From NCBI GenBank assembly GCA_020638855.1, contig JACKHT010000010.1, forward strand, positions 1-64,000: a stretch of DNA of 64,000 nucleotides. Direction: 5' to 3'. Positions within the stretch are counted from its first letter, which is position 1. Each line of letters starts with the position of its first letter. Of this stretch, positions 9,331 to 19,028 are shown piece by piece. Below the pieces are notes generated by a model. The model saw only the letters and a list, made by a program, of their open reading frames with translations. It had not been told where the DNA came from and did no database searches. This DNA is from Planctomycetota bacterium (GTDB taxonomy: Bacteria > Planctomycetota > UBA1135 > GCA-002686595). A program made the translations under genes and the position numbers.

Positions 9331-9372
9331 CTGAGAAAACAACTGGTGGGCACCGCACGCGGCACCCACCAG
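9331..9372 (-). terminator. Rho-independent terminator of the radical SAM gene
   Basis: Read on the minus strand, CTGGTGGGTGCCGC and GCGGTGCCCACCAG form a 14-bp stem (two G-U wobbles that exist only on this strand) around a GT loop at 9343-9372. TTGTTTTCTC follows. It sits about 45 bases past the stop of the 9416-10822 gene. Confidence 0.8.
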
Positions 9373-9415
9373 CCGTTCCATTCTCCACGGAACCTATCTC
9401 AAAACCTGTTCGGGC

Positions 9416-10822
9416 TTAGTGGTGGCGCGTGACCACCTTGGGCGCCGGAGCGGGCACGAGGCCCACGGCGCGACCCAGCCGCTTGCGGCCGTAGTGCGGG
9501 TTTTCGAGGTAGTACAGCCCGCGCTCGTAGAAGCGCCGCGCCCGCTGGGGCATCGAGTAGTACCACTTCTCGTAGGAACGCACCATGCGCTTGCGCAACT
9601 CTTCGAGCTCGACCTGGGTGAAGTGTTCGTGCTTGTAACCCGAGCGGTTCGAGGACACGTAGTTCTCGGACAGGTCGGCGATGTCGATCGAGGCCTGGTA
9701 GTTGTCCCAGGACTCGGTGCCGATCAGCGGGTTGAAGACCGAGATGCGGATCAGGTCGGGGCCGGCGAGGCGTAGCACCTTTTCGGTCTCTTCGATGTCC
9801 TTGGCGGTTTCACCGGGCGAACCGACGATCAGGTAGACCTTGGCCCAAATGCCCGCGCGACGGGTCATCTTGGCGGCCTCGACGATCTGCTCGGGGGTCA
9901 AGTCCTTCTTGAGCACGTCCAGCATACGCTGGCTGCCCGATTCCCAACCGTAGTAGATCCGGCGGCAACCGGCGCGGTGCATGTGCTTGAGCAGCGGGAA
10001 GTCGACGCAGTCGGCGCGCGTGTTGGCCACCCATTCGAACTTGAGCTTGCGGCGCAAAATTTCGTCGCACATCTCATGGATGCGCTTCTTGCGCAGGGTC
10101 AAGATCTCGTCGACGAACAGAATCACGCCCGGGTCGTAGGTCTTTAGGATGTGCTCGATCTCGTCGACGATAGCCTCGGTGCTGCGCACGCGGAAACCGC
10201 GGCCGGTAAGCTCCTTCTGGCAGAAGATGCACTTGAAGGGGCAACCACGGGTGGTGAACACGTAGATCAACCGCTCGGGGTTGTTGGCGAAGTACGACTG
10301 CATCGGCAACAGGTGCCGGGCCGGGATGGGCAGCTCGTCGAGCTTCTTGATCAGCGGCGGCGCGGGGTTGTCGATCCACAGCTCGCCGTCGCGCATGGCT
10401 GCCAAGCCCGCGACTTCTTCCAGCGCACTGTCCTGCTTGCCGTCGATCGCGCGCAGCAACTCGGGCAAGGTGTATTCCGCCTCGCCCTTGAGCACATAGT
10501 CAAAGTGGCCGGAGTCGAGGAACACGCCCTGGTCCACCGATGCGTGCGGCCCCCCCATGATGGTGATCTTGCCCTTCTCCTTGGCGTACTTGGCCCAGGC
10601 AATCGCACGGCGGATGTTCGGGGTCAACGCGCTGAAGCCGATGATGTCGTTGGCCTCGATGGCCGCCTTCATCTCCTGGTCGGTGCCGATGCGCTCGTCG
10701 TGCAAGGCAATCGGAATCTTCTCGCGCTCGAGCATGGCACCCAGGTACCCGATCCCCAGGATCATCGAAAGGGGGTCTTCCTGAACGTGCGGCTTGACGT
10801 AGGTGAGCAGGGTCTTGCGCAT
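9416..10822 (-). CDS. Cobalamin-binding-domain radical SAM protein
   Basis: 468 residues. The N-terminal third (about 1-130) has the alternating strand/helix pattern of a B12-binding domain, including 'IMGGPHAS' and 'FDYVLKGEAEYTLPELL'. The radical SAM core begins with Cys194-x3-Cys198-x2-Cys201 ('CPFKCIFC'), which binds the [4Fe-4S] cluster, then 'GVILFVDEILTL' and 'YYGWESGSQRML' as in BchE/HpnJ-type proteins. The C-terminus is basic and helical. Substrates in this class include lipids, hopanoids, tetrapyrroles and phosphinates; none can be assigned here. A terminator follows at 9331-9372. It precedes the glycosyltransferase genes on the chromosome but is separated by 234 bp. Confidence 0.88.
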   Translation of the reverse strand: MRKTLLTYVKPHVQEDPLSMILGIGYLGAMLEREKIPIALHDERIGTDQEMKAAIEANDIIGFSALTPNIRRAIAWAKYAKEKGKITIMGGPHASVDQGVFLDSGHFDYVLKGEAEYTLPELLRAIDGKQDSALEEVAGLAAMRDGELWIDNPAPPLIKKLDELPIPARHLLPMQSYFANNPERLIYVFTTRGCPFKCIFCQKELTGRGFRVRSTEAIVDEIEHILKTYDPGVILFVDEILTLRKKRIHEMCDEILRRKLKFEWVANTRADCVDFPLLKHMHRAGCRRIYYGWESGSQRMLDVLKKDLTPEQIVEAAKMTRRAGIWAKVYLIVGSPGETAKDIEETEKVLRLAGPDLIRISVFNPLIGTESWDNYQASIDIADLSENYVSSNRSGYKHEHFTQVELEELRKRMVRSYEKWYYSMPQRARRFYERGLYYLENPHYGRKRLGRAVGLVPAPAPKVVTRHH

Positions 10823-11056
10823 GATGGGCGGTCGGTGGCTTGGAGAGCGGAACAGGGTCAGCGGGGGCTCTTCGTCCCCTCCAGTCCCCTGGAGGCAACT
10901 TTCGAGCGGCGCTGGCTCTCAACTCTACCCCGAACGGTAGATTTATGCCAGTTCCAGCCCCACACCTCGAACAAGCCTATCCCAGCCTGGGGCGAGCCCC
11001 CTGGGCGTGTTTCACAATGGTCTCGAATGCCTACCGCTGGGCCCCAGCCAGAAGGC

Positions 11057-12322
11057 CTAACCGGGCCGCGAAGCCCCCGCCAGGGCAGCCTCGTACTGCG
11101 CCATGCAGGCACGCGCGTAGTGCTCGATCGTGAAGAACTCGTACAGCCGCTGGTAGCCACGCTCCCCCATTTCCCGCCGCAGGTCCGGGTCGCGCAGCAA
11201 CCGCGCCAGCCGCTCGGCGTAGTCGGCCACCTGGAATGGGTTGGCGATGAACCCCGTCACCCCGTCGAGCACGACCTCTTTGGACCCGCCAAACTCGGTC
11301 GCCACCACCGGCTTTTGGTGCTGCATGGCTTCGAGGTTGACGAGCCCGAACGTGTCGAAACAGATCGAGGGGGTCACGAACACATCGGCGGCCGCGTAGG
11401 CCAATTGCAGGGTTTCCCCATCGAGCCAGCCGGTGGAGACCACGCGCTCGGCGACCCCGAGCCGCTGCGCCTGCGGCCGGAATTCGCGCTCGTAGATGTC
11501 GCGCTTGCCCATCACGAGCAACTTCAAATCGGGAAACTCGGGCGCGAGCAAGGCGAGCATTTCGAGCAACTTGCCCACGCCCTTTTGCTCGTGCAGCCGG
11601 CCCCCCATGGCCATGACCCGCGCATCGCCTAGCCCCAACCGCTCGCGGAACGCGAGCACCTCGGCCGGGTCGGGCAAGTTCGCAAGCGGCTCGATCGCGT
11701 TGTGCAGCGTGGCATCGACCCGGATCCCGTTGGCGCGCAGCACCTCGCCGAGCGCATCCGACACCACCAAGAAGCGGTCGACGGCCTGCTCAAGCACTTG
11801 GTGGATGCGCCGATTGCGCCCGGGTCGAAACCGGAACCGCTGGCAGGGGATGCACTTGCTCAGGCGAGCTGTGACATCCCATGCGCGCCCCCCGGCCGCC
11901 TCACCACCATGGAAGCAGGTCAGCTTCTGGTAGCAAAACACCATCACATCGTGGGCGGTGAACACCACCCGGGCCCCCGCTGCCTTGGCTTGCTCGAGCG
12001 CGTGGTAGCCCAAATGCGTGTGCACCAAATGCGCGTGCACCACATCCGGGCGGAACTCCTCGAGGATGCGCGCCAAGGGTCCGTCGATGGCGCGGTTGTG
12101 AAGCGAAACCCAAGCGCGAAAACGCAGCGGGTAGTCCGAGTGCAGGCGAAATACCCGCGTCCCATCGATCACCGTCTCGGTGGCCTCGTTGGCATCGCGC
12201 ACGGTCGAAACCACCGCAACCTCGTGCCCTTCGCGGCGTAGCACTCGGGCGTGCTGGTACATGAGCCGGACGGACGACCCCACCCCGGGATCGGAGATTT
12301 CGGTGAAGAAGAGGATGCGCAA
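11057..12322 (-). CDS. Glycosyltransferase, GT4 family
   Basis: 421 residues if translation begins at the TTG at 12322 (RILFFTEISD...). The upstream frame lies inside the preceding gene and has no family similarity. GT-B fold: the N-domain has 'RLMYQHARVLRREGHEVAVVS', and the C-domain 'MAMGGRLHEQKGVGKLLEML' and 'CFDTFGLVNLEAM', where the first Glu of the usual E-x7-E motif is Asp. Cysteines near residues 170-195 ('LTCFHGG', 'SKCIPC') look like the conserved cysteine cluster of some GT4 enzymes. The start lies two bases after the preceding stop. Donor and acceptor sugars are unknown. Confidence 0.85.
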   Translation of the reverse strand: MRILFFTEISDPGVGSSVRLMYQHARVLRREGHEVAVVSTVRDANEATETVIDGTRVFRLHSDYPLRFRAWVSLHNRAIDGPLARILEEFRPDVVHAHLVHTHLGYHALEQAKAAGARVVFTAHDVMVFCYQKLTCFHGGEAAGGRAWDVTARLSKCIPCQRFRFRPGRNRRIHQVLEQAVDRFLVVSDALGEVLRANGIRVDATLHNAIEPLANLPDPAEVLAFRERLGLGDARVMAMGGRLHEQKGVGKLLEMLALLAPEFPDLKLLVMGKRDIYEREFRPQAQRLGVAERVVSTGWLDGETLQLAYAAADVFVTPSICFDTFGLVNLEAMQHQKPVVATEFGGSKEVVLDGVTGFIANPFQVADYAERLARLLRDPDLRREMGERGYQRLYEFFTIEHYARACMAQYEAALAGASRPG

Positions 12323-12324
12323 GG

Positions 12325-13500
12325 CTACTTCCCATCGCGGTCCCACAACTCTTGGTAGAGCTGGAGCACCGACTGTGCGTTCTTCTGCCAGGTCATGGAG
12401 AGGGCCCGTTCGCGGCCCTGAACCCCAAAGCGCGCGCGCAGCTTCGCGTCGCCCATCAAGCGACGCAACCCCGCCTCGATCGCGACGGGGGACTGGTCGA
12501 CGAGCAGGCCGGTCTCGCCGTCGACGATCGCGTCCTCGGCTCCCGAGTCGTTGGTTCCAAGGCACGCCGTACCGGCCGCGCTGGCTTCCAGGTAGACGAT
12601 CCCGAACCCTTCAAAGCCGCCATCCGCAGCCGTGACCGGGGTGTGCACGAAGACCTCGGCCCGTTGCAAGAGGTCGATCTTCTCCTCCTCGCGCACGTTG
12701 CCCAGAAAATGGATGCGACCCGTCAGCCCCGCGTCGGCAATGTCTTGCTCGAGCCGGCGCTGGTAGTCATCCCCAGCCAGGCGCCCCACCACGTAGTGCT
12801 GCCATTCGGGGAAGTCCGACGCGAGCCGAATCCACGCACCGAGCCACAGATGGTGGCCTTTGCGCTCCTTGACCTCGCCAATGGCCAAGGTGAAAGGCGA
12901 CTTAGCCCAGGGCTTGTCCGGTAGTTCACGGGGCTCAAGGTAGCGTTCCGCCGCCACGCAGTTGGGCACCACCGAAACCTTGCGGTCGTCGAAGCCCGAG
13001 CCCGCCATGTGCTTGCACAAAAGACGTGCGGTGTAGTGGCTGACCGAAACGATTTTGTCGAGCCCCAAGTAGGTCTTGCGCGCGCGCTCACGATGGCGCT
13101 CGGAAAAGAGCGGCTGGATTGTGTACGTGCCGTGGGCCGTGGCCACCACCGGCACCTTGCGCAACTTGGCCACATCGAGCGCGATTTGGTTGTGCGGGAA
13201 GTCTTTGATGGCGTGCACCAAGTCCACGTCGCGCGCCGCCCAAAGCGTGCGCAACGTGCCGTAGGCGCGCCATATCCAGAAGCGCAGCGGCGACATGTAG
13301 AAGTAGTAGTCGGGGGGCAGCGCCACCTCGACCTTCCAATGGGCTGGCACCTGGTCGGAAGTGGGCCGGTGCTTGCGCGCCAACAGGACATGCACCTCGA
13401 TATCGGCACGCTCCACCTCCAATGCGGAAATCAGGCGCATCGAATAGCGCCCTACTCCGTCCAAATCGGAAAGGGAGTCGGTGAGGAACAGGACTTTCAT
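12325..13500 (-). CDS. Glycosyltransferase, GT4 family
   Basis: 391 residues from the ATG at 13500 ('MKVLFLTDSLSDLDGVGRYS', a typical GT4 N-terminus). The nucleotide-sugar-binding half has 'FTLAIGEVKERKGHHLWLGAW' and 'GGFEGFGIVYLEASAAG' with the conserved Glu pair. The start overlaps the preceding glycosyltransferase stop in an ATGA quartet, which suggests translational coupling. It is part of a three-gene run, 14675 to 11057. Confidence 0.88.
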   Translation of the reverse strand: MKVLFLTDSLSDLDGVGRYSMRLISALEVERADIEVHVLLARKHRPTSDQVPAHWKVEVALPPDYYFYMSPLRFWIWRAYGTLRTLWAARDVDLVHAIKDFPHNQIALDVAKLRKVPVVATAHGTYTIQPLFSERHRERARKTYLGLDKIVSVSHYTARLLCKHMAGSGFDDRKVSVVPNCVAAERYLEPRELPDKPWAKSPFTLAIGEVKERKGHHLWLGAWIRLASDFPEWQHYVVGRLAGDDYQRRLEQDIADAGLTGRIHFLGNVREEEKIDLLQRAEVFVHTPVTAADGGFEGFGIVYLEASAAGTACLGTNDSGAEDAIVDGETGLLVDQSPVAIEAGLRRLMGDAKLRARFGVQGRERALSMTWQKNAQSVLQLYQELWDRDGK

Positions 13501-14675
13501 GGTTGGCGGACGGTTCCCGAGCGGACCTGCATCCACTCCAGAATACGCTGGGCGCGGGCCTCGAAGGTATGCTCGACCGCCCTGGCCCCCAAGCTCCGGC
13601 CGAGATTCTCGCGCAGGGTCGGGTCGGAAAGCAGGCTCGCGATGCCTTGGGCCAAGGCCACGGGGTCATCGGGTGCCACGAAGAGGGCATCCTGGGAACC
13701 TAGGATGTCGCGAAGGCTGGGCAAGTCCGACACCACCAGGGGTAGCCGCGCAGCCATCGCCTCAAAGACTTTCAGCGGAGACGTGTAGCGGGCGCTGATC
13801 GCCGGTTGGCTCCGGTTGGGTACCACACCCAGGTCACCAGCGGCCAGATAGAGCGGGATCCGATCGGGGGGTTGGAAGCCGTCCAACCGTACGTTGGCCA
13901 AGCCTTCGGCCCGCTTGGCCAGCCGGGCCACATCGGCATTCATGCCGCCCGCGACCAAAAAGCTCACCTCGGGCATGCGTTCGGCCGCCCCCAGCAGGAT
14001 CTCGACGCCCTTCCATGCGAGCAGGCCGCCGGTGTACACCACCAGCTTTTCGCCGGGCTCGATACCCAGCTCCGCGCGGGCCGCGGCCCGGGTGGGCAGC
14101 GCTCCAAACCGCTGGTGATCAAACGCATCGTGTTCGACCAGGATCGAGCCGGGTTCCACCCCCAAATCGACGAGGTCCTCTCGCACGCCCCCCGAGATGG
14201 CGATCACTCCGGCAGCCCGCAGGGCCGCTTCCCGCAACCACCGGCGCCGCAACGAGCCCCCGGGAACCCGATGGATCTCGAGGAAGCCATCCGCGCGCTG
14301 GGCCAGGGCGTGGGAAGTCTCGATCTCCCGCGACAAAACGCGCGCCCTAGGATACTCGCGCACCAGCGTCCGCGCCGCCCGACGGGCAAAGGTCCACTCC
14401 TGCAAGCGCGCGGGCAAGAACTGCGCGGCGCGCGGCACACGATCGATCCAGTCGAGGCAGGGCACGGCGCGCACGTGGAGGTCCAGCTCCGGCTCGACCC
14501 CATAATAGGCCAGCAACGCACTACGGTCCCCCCCCGGAGTGTCCGCCCGCTGGGCGTGCAAGATCGTGGTTTCCCAACCCAAGCGCGCGAACGCCGCCGC
14601 TGCGTGCATCACTTGCAGGCTTTGGGCACGCTGCGAGGGCATGCGGGCGTTGGCGACCAAGACGAGCTGGGGCAT
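13497..14675 (-). CDS. Glycosyltransferase, GT4-like family
   Basis: 392 residues. The N-terminus 'MPQLVLVANARMPSQRAQS' has the S-Q-R-A-Q element of one GT4 subgroup. The C-domain has 'LVVYTGGLLAWKGVEILLGA' and 'YTSPLKVFEAMAARLPLVVSDLPS', the donor-binding loop. This is the first gene of a tightly packed trio; a 223-bp gap lies upstream. Acceptor and sugar are unknown. Confidence 0.85.
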   Translation of the reverse strand: MPQLVLVANARMPSQRAQSLQVMHAAAAFARLGWETTILHAQRADTPGGDRSALLAYYGVEPELDLHVRAVPCLDWIDRVPRAAQFLPARLQEWTFARRAARTLVREYPRARVLSREIETSHALAQRADGFLEIHRVPGGSLRRRWLREAALRAAGVIAISGGVREDLVDLGVEPGSILVEHDAFDHQRFGALPTRAAARAELGIEPGEKLVVYTGGLLAWKGVEILLGAAERMPEVSFLVAGGMNADVARLAKRAEGLANVRLDGFQPPDRIPLYLAAGDLGVVPNRSQPAISARYTSPLKVFEAMAARLPLVVSDLPSLRDILGSQDALFVAPDDPVALAQGIASLLSDPTLRENLGRSLGARAVEHTFEARAQRILEWMQVRSGTVRQP

Positions 14676-14860
14676 GCGAGGAGCCTAGCAAAGCGCTCCG
14701 ATCGGACCCAGCAGCTGCACGGGTACGCGGCGCTCCGTCCCAAGGGCGGTTTGACCAGCCACCGCCATCCGGAACGCCCGCCCCATGCAAGCCGCCGGCT
14801 GACCCCGGGGCCAGACCGAGAGGCCAGATCGGCGGCTAGAGCAGCGACGGAACCGGGGTG

Positions 14861-14890
14861 CTCGAGACCCGATGGCTCGACACCCGATGG
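14861..14890. repeat. 15-bp tandem repeat, two copies
   Basis: CTCGAGACCCGATGG (14861-14875) is followed directly by CTCGACACCCGATGG (14876-14890), just past the stop of the acidic secreted protein gene. Confidence 0.7.
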
Positions 14891-14898
14891 ATCTTCGC

Positions 14899-15894
14899 CT
14901 ACTCGAAGGTCCCTGACTCGTGGTAGGTGCCCTTCATGACGCGGATCCGCTTGACCTGAACCACCTCGGATCGTTTGTTCAATTCCATGGTCAGCACCAC
15001 ATCGCCCTTGACCTCCAGCGATTGGGCACGATGCGCTTTCAAGTCCCACAAAAGCTTGCCCTCCAATTCGTATTCGAAGCCCATGTCGCGGAAGGTTTCC
15101 ACCTCTTCGGCCTCCTCGGGCGCATCCTCGGGCGGCTCGATGTCCATGTGCACCTTGGTGGTGAAGGTCCCGGTCAGGAGTACGGTGGCGATTCCGTCCT
15201 CGATGCCGTCCAGGGTGCACTCGATGGTGCCATCCAGGTTTTCGTGGAACTGCTCGTCGAAGTCGTCGGATTCGTCCGCGTCCTCGTCCTCGGCGAGCAG
15301 GTGCAGGTCCCCGCCCGGACTGGTGATCCAGTAGAAGGCCTCCGCATCGATCTCCCAGGTGTCCTTGAGCTCGACCTCTTCTTTGGGCAAGAGTCCGGTG
15401 TAATCCGCCTCCACACGTTGCCCTTCGAGCAAGGCTTCGTCGTATTCCTCGTCCTCAGCCTGGTCGGCGAAAGCTAGCTTGTAGCCTTCCTCGGAGTCGT
15501 CCCAGGTGAACTGCACCGTGGCACCCAAGAGGTCGCTTGCCTTCTCATTCTCGGAGTCTTCGACTTTCCCATCCAATTCGGCGTGGCGCTTGACTTGGCT
15601 CTCCAGGGTCTCGAAGTGGCGCTTGAGCTTCGTCGGCCGTCCATCGGCACATGCCTGGTAGGCATCGCGGAACACGTAGGTCGAGCTTGACTGGATGGTC
15701 ATTTCGGGCATGGCTTCGTCCAAGGGATGTTCCTCCCCATGGACGGTCACCAGCACCTCCATGGAATCCAAAGTTAAGTCGAGTCCGGAAGTGAAGGTCT
15801 TGGTGACTTCTGAGCCTTCCTCGGGCGCAAAGCGCAGCTCAGGCGAAGCAAGAGAAAGGCAAGCGAGCGAACCGAGCAGAAGCGGGAGTTTCAT
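14899..15894 (-). CDS. Hypothetical secreted acidic protein
   Basis: 331 residues, not recognised. A short Sec-type signal (Lys2, then a hydrophobic run to about residue 17) suggests export. The mature protein is very rich in Asp and Glu, with a nearly all-acidic patch around residues 205-225 ('AEDEDADESDDFDEQFHE'). Repeated beta-strand-like stretches ('GTIECTLDGIEDGIATVLLTGTF', 'LEVKGDVVLTMELNK') suggest a beta-sandwich or beta-barrel fold. No catalytic motif is visible. It sits alone between an aminotransferase gene and the glycosyltransferase trio on the same strand. Confidence 0.65.
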   Translation of the reverse strand: MKLPLLLGSLACLSLASPELRFAPEEGSEVTKTFTSGLDLTLDSMEVLVTVHGEEHPLDEAMPEMTIQSSSTYVFRDAYQACADGRPTKLKRHFETLESQVKRHAELDGKVEDSENEKASDLLGATVQFTWDDSEEGYKLAFADQAEDEEYDEALLEGQRVEADYTGLLPKEEVELKDTWEIDAEAFYWITSPGGDLHLLAEDEDADESDDFDEQFHENLDGTIECTLDGIEDGIATVLLTGTFTTKVHMDIEPPEDAPEEAEEVETFRDMGFEYELEGKLLWDLKAHRAQSLEVKGDVVLTMELNKRSEVVQVKRIRVMKGTYHESGTFE

Positions 15895-16083
15895 AGGGTT
15901 GTGGGGTACGGGTCGCCCTACCTCGATCCGATTTTTGAGTTCGGTTTGTGAGCTTGAGCTCTGGCTGGGAAGGTCGGGCCGAGGCCTTCCCCTTTACGAT
16001 AGGACCCCTAGCCCACCTCGCCCAGGCTCCAACAGGAAAAAGCGATGGGCTCCCGGCGCGCTAGGCCCCCACAAAGCAAACGC

Positions 16084-17253
16084 TCAATCCAGGCAGCTCT
16101 TCAGCAAGGCAAGATCGCTCTCCAACGAATCGGCATGCAGCGGCCCAAACGAAAACCGCGCCATGCACCCCATCGGCCCTGCTTCGCCGCGCCGCGCCAT
16201 ATCGCACAGCCGGCCCGGAAGGATTCCTGCCTGCTTTTGGAAGAGTCGTTCGTTGAGGGCATCGGCCGTGATGCCCCCCGGCACGCGCCCCCAGTGGTAG
16301 AACCCGCCAGTTCCCGAATACAGTTCGAAACCCAAGCGTTCCAGACCCTCGCCGTACCGCTGGCGTTGTTCGTTGTAGAACTTGCCCACCGCTCGACGCG
16401 CGAGGGCAACCCGATCGGGCTCGAGGAGCTCGGTCACGTAGCGTTGCGAAGCCCGGCTGACCCCGCCCATGCCGAACGAGGAGTAGTTGCGGAACAACTC
16501 GATGTTGCGCTGCGCAGCGACGACCCAGCCAATGCGCATGCCGGGCACCTGCAACCCCTTGGTCGCCGCGCCGACCACGAACAGGTCGGTGTCGTCGATC
16601 GCTTCGATGTGAGCCAGGGCGCTGACGGGTTCGGGGTCGGCGAAGAACTCGTAGGCTTCATCGATCAGCGCAGCCTTGCCGGGCTGGCTGTAGTGACGCA
16701 CCAGGGCGGCCAGGTCCTCACCTTGGGTCACCACGCCGGTGGGATTGCACGGGTTGCTCTTGATCAGCAGCGTTTGGTCTCCTCGCGGGTGATCGGCAAG
16801 TCCCGGACGGAATCGGTTGCCCGCATTGGATGCGATCAGCTTGGGCTCGCGGCCCAGGATCTGCAGCAAGTCGTAGTACGGGGTGTACTCGGTCTCCTCG
16901 ATCGCCACGCGGACCTCGTCGCGCAGGAAGGCAAGGATGGCGAAGATGGCCGGTCGACCACCTGCAAACACCGCCACGTTGTCTGCGCCAATGCGCGCCC
17001 CGTAGAAGCGCTGGTAGTAGGCCGCGATCGCTTCGCGCAGGGCGGGCTGTCCATCGGCCTTCGGATACATGCGGTCGGTTGCGTCGATGGCGACCGAGCC
17101 CGGCAAATCGGGGCCCTCGGGCAGTCGATCGGTCAAAGGAAAGCCCTGGGCCCAGGGATGCGTCCCCGGATCGCCCATGTACGCGCCACTGGAAGCCGCG
17201 AAGCGGAACAGGATCTCGTAGATCCCCATCGGGGGGAAGGTGCGCAGGATCAT
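16084..17253 (-). CDS. PLP-dependent aminotransferase, class I/II
   Basis: 389 residues from the ATG at 17253; an ATG eight codons later is also possible. The fold-type I motifs are clear: 'NPCNPTG' (167-173), the cofactor-binding 'LIDEAY' (Asp198, Tyr201), the PLP lysine in 'AATKGLQVPGMRIGW' (Lys232), and 'GTGGFYHWGRVPGG' near the end. The closest general groups are aspartate, LL-diaminopimelate and related amino-acid aminotransferases; the substrate cannot be read from sequence. It is divergent from the symporter gene with 199 bp between them. Confidence 0.85.
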   Translation of the reverse strand: MILRTFPPMGIYEILFRFAASSGAYMGDPGTHPWAQGFPLTDRLPEGPDLPGSVAIDATDRMYPKADGQPALREAIAAYYQRFYGARIGADNVAVFAGGRPAIFAILAFLRDEVRVAIEETEYTPYYDLLQILGREPKLIASNAGNRFRPGLADHPRGDQTLLIKSNPCNPTGVVTQGEDLAALVRHYSQPGKAALIDEAYEFFADPEPVSALAHIEAIDDTDLFVVGAATKGLQVPGMRIGWVVAAQRNIELFRNYSSFGMGGVSRASQRYVTELLEPDRVALARRAVGKFYNEQRQRYGEGLERLGFELYSGTGGFYHWGRVPGGITADALNERLFQKQAGILPGRLCDMARRGEAGPMGCMARFSFGPLHADSLESDLALLKSCLD

Positions 17254-17452
17254 GGGACTCGAAGGGCGGCCGAAGGAAGGCGGCGAGGCTTCGCCGATTC
17301 GGGAAACAGAAAACGCGCGCCGGTCCGGCGCGCTGGCCGCACAAGCTAGCAAGCCAGCCCTGGGCTTGCAGCCCAGGCCCGGCCCCGGAGAGCACAATTT
17401 CTGCCGGAACGTGCAGCCCAAGCCGCCGGCGGGTAGCATCGGCCCCCTGCCC

Positions 17453-19021
17453 ATGCCTACGTCCAACTTCACCCTCTTGGACTGGGTCCTGGTGGCCGCC
17501 TACCTCTTGGGTACGGTGGCGATTGGGGTCTACGTCAACCGCTTCATCCATGGGATGGGCGATTTCGTCGTGGCCGGGCGTTCGCTGCGAACGCGCCTCG
17601 GCATCGCCACCATGGTCGGCTCCGAGCTGGGCCTGGTGACCGCCATGTACTCGGCCCAAAAGGGCTTCACGGGTGGCTTCGCGGCCTTCCACATCGGCGT
17701 GCTGGCGGGCATCGCGACTTTGGTGGTCGGCTTTTCGGGATTCATCGTGGTGCCGCTGCGCGAGATGCGCATCGCCACGATCCCCGAGTACTACGAGCGA
17801 CGCTTCGGCAGCCGACGGCTCAGGATCTTCGGGGGAGCCATCCTGGCGCTTTCGGGCATCCTCAACATGGGCATGTTCCTAAAGGCCGGAGCGCTGTTCC
17901 TGACCGGCTTGACCGGACTCCATGATCCCGAGTTGGTCAACTGGGTCATGACCGCGATGATCGTGTTGGTGCTCGTCTACACGGCCCTGGGCGGGATGGT
18001 TTCGGTCATCATCACCGACTACTTGCAATTTGTGGTGCTTTCGATCGGGTTGCTCCTGGCCTGTGGCATGTCGCTCTACGCCGTGGGCTGGTCCAACATC
18101 GTGAAGCAAGTCACCGCCGTGCATGGCGAGGCGGGCTTCGACCCCCTGCACCAATCGGGTTTCGGCCCCTCGTACGTGACCTGGATGTTCTTCATCGGGA
18201 TCATTTCGTGCGCCGTTTGGCAAACCGCCGTGATGCGCGCCTGCGCCGCCGAGAGCACCGCGGTGGTGCGCCGCCTCTACCGTTGGTCCTCGCTGGGTTT
18301 TGTGATTCGCTCGGTGTTGCCGCAGTTCCTGGGTATCTCGGCCATGGCCTACTTGGTCCAAAACCCCGATTTGCGCGCGGTGTTCTTCGACGCCCAAGGG
18401 GGCATTGTCCAAGGCAAGTCGCTCGAGGCCATGCCGGTGTTCCTGAGCCAAATCCTGCCTGCTGGGGCCATCGGCTTGGTGGGCGCGGGCATGCTGGCCG
18501 CGTTCATGTCGACCCACGACACCTACCTCTTGTGCTGGGCCTCGGTGCTGGTGGAAGACGTGGTGGCGCCCTTGCGCAAGGGTCAACTCTCGCAGCGCGC
18601 ACGGCTCCTTCTGACGCGCCTGTTCCTGGTGGCCATCGCGGCCTTCCTATTGATCTGGAGCATGTGGTACCAGCTCAGCCAAGATCTTTGGGACTACATG
18701 GCCGTGAGCGGTGCGATCTACTTCACGGGCGCCTTCGCGGTGTTGGCCACGGGCATCTATTGGAAACGCGCCTCCGCGCTAGGTGCGTGGTTGGCCCTGT
18801 TGCTCGGAACCAGCGCCATCCTTGGTTTGCGTGGTGTGCAACAGGCATTCGGCCTCGAAACCGTGTTCCAAAACCATGGGATCGAAGGATCGCACATCGG
18901 GCTGGCAGCCGTAGGGCTCTCGCTCTTCGGCATGCTGATCGGATCGCTTCTAAGCCCCGGTTCGGCCCCGCCGGCAACCCCCTCCCAGTCCCCTACCCAG
19001 AACACCGCCCCCCAAAGCTAG
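17453..19021 (+). CDS. Sodium/solute symporter, SSS (SLC5) family
   Basis: 522 residues from the ATG at 17453; the upstream open frame overlaps the divergent gene and is not hydrophobic. About 13 membrane helices. Family features include the helix 1 region with 'VAAYLLGTVAIGVY', 'DFVVAGRSL', 'GSELGLVTAMYSAQKGFTGG', 'TALGGMVSVIITDYLQF' and 'AGMLAAFMSTHDTYLL'. The last resembles the serine-bearing helix 8 sodium site. SSS carriers import sugars, amino acids, sialic acid or organic acids. The downstream sugar kinase and nucleotidyltransferase make a sugar the best guess. First gene of a four-gene plus-strand cassette. Confidence 0.88.
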   Translation: MPTSNFTLLDWVLVAAYLLGTVAIGVYVNRFIHGMGDFVVAGRSLRTRLGIATMVGSELGLVTAMYSAQKGFTGGFAAFHIGVLAGIATLVVGFSGFIVVPLREMRIATIPEYYERRFGSRRLRIFGGAILALSGILNMGMFLKAGALFLTGLTGLHDPELVNWVMTAMIVLVLVYTALGGMVSVIITDYLQFVVLSIGLLLACGMSLYAVGWSNIVKQVTAVHGEAGFDPLHQSGFGPSYVTWMFFIGIISCAVWQTAVMRACAAESTAVVRRLYRWSSLGFVIRSVLPQFLGISAMAYLVQNPDLRAVFFDAQGGIVQGKSLEAMPVFLSQILPAGAIGLVGAGMLAAFMSTHDTYLLCWASVLVEDVVAPLRKGQLSQRARLLLTRLFLVAIAAFLLIWSMWYQLSQDLWDYMAVSGAIYFTGAFAVLATGIYWKRASALGAWLALLLGTSAILGLRGVQQAFGLETVFQNHGIEGSHIGLAAVGLSLFGMLIGSLLSPGSAPPATPSQSPTQNTAPQS

Positions 19022-19028
19022 GCAACCC

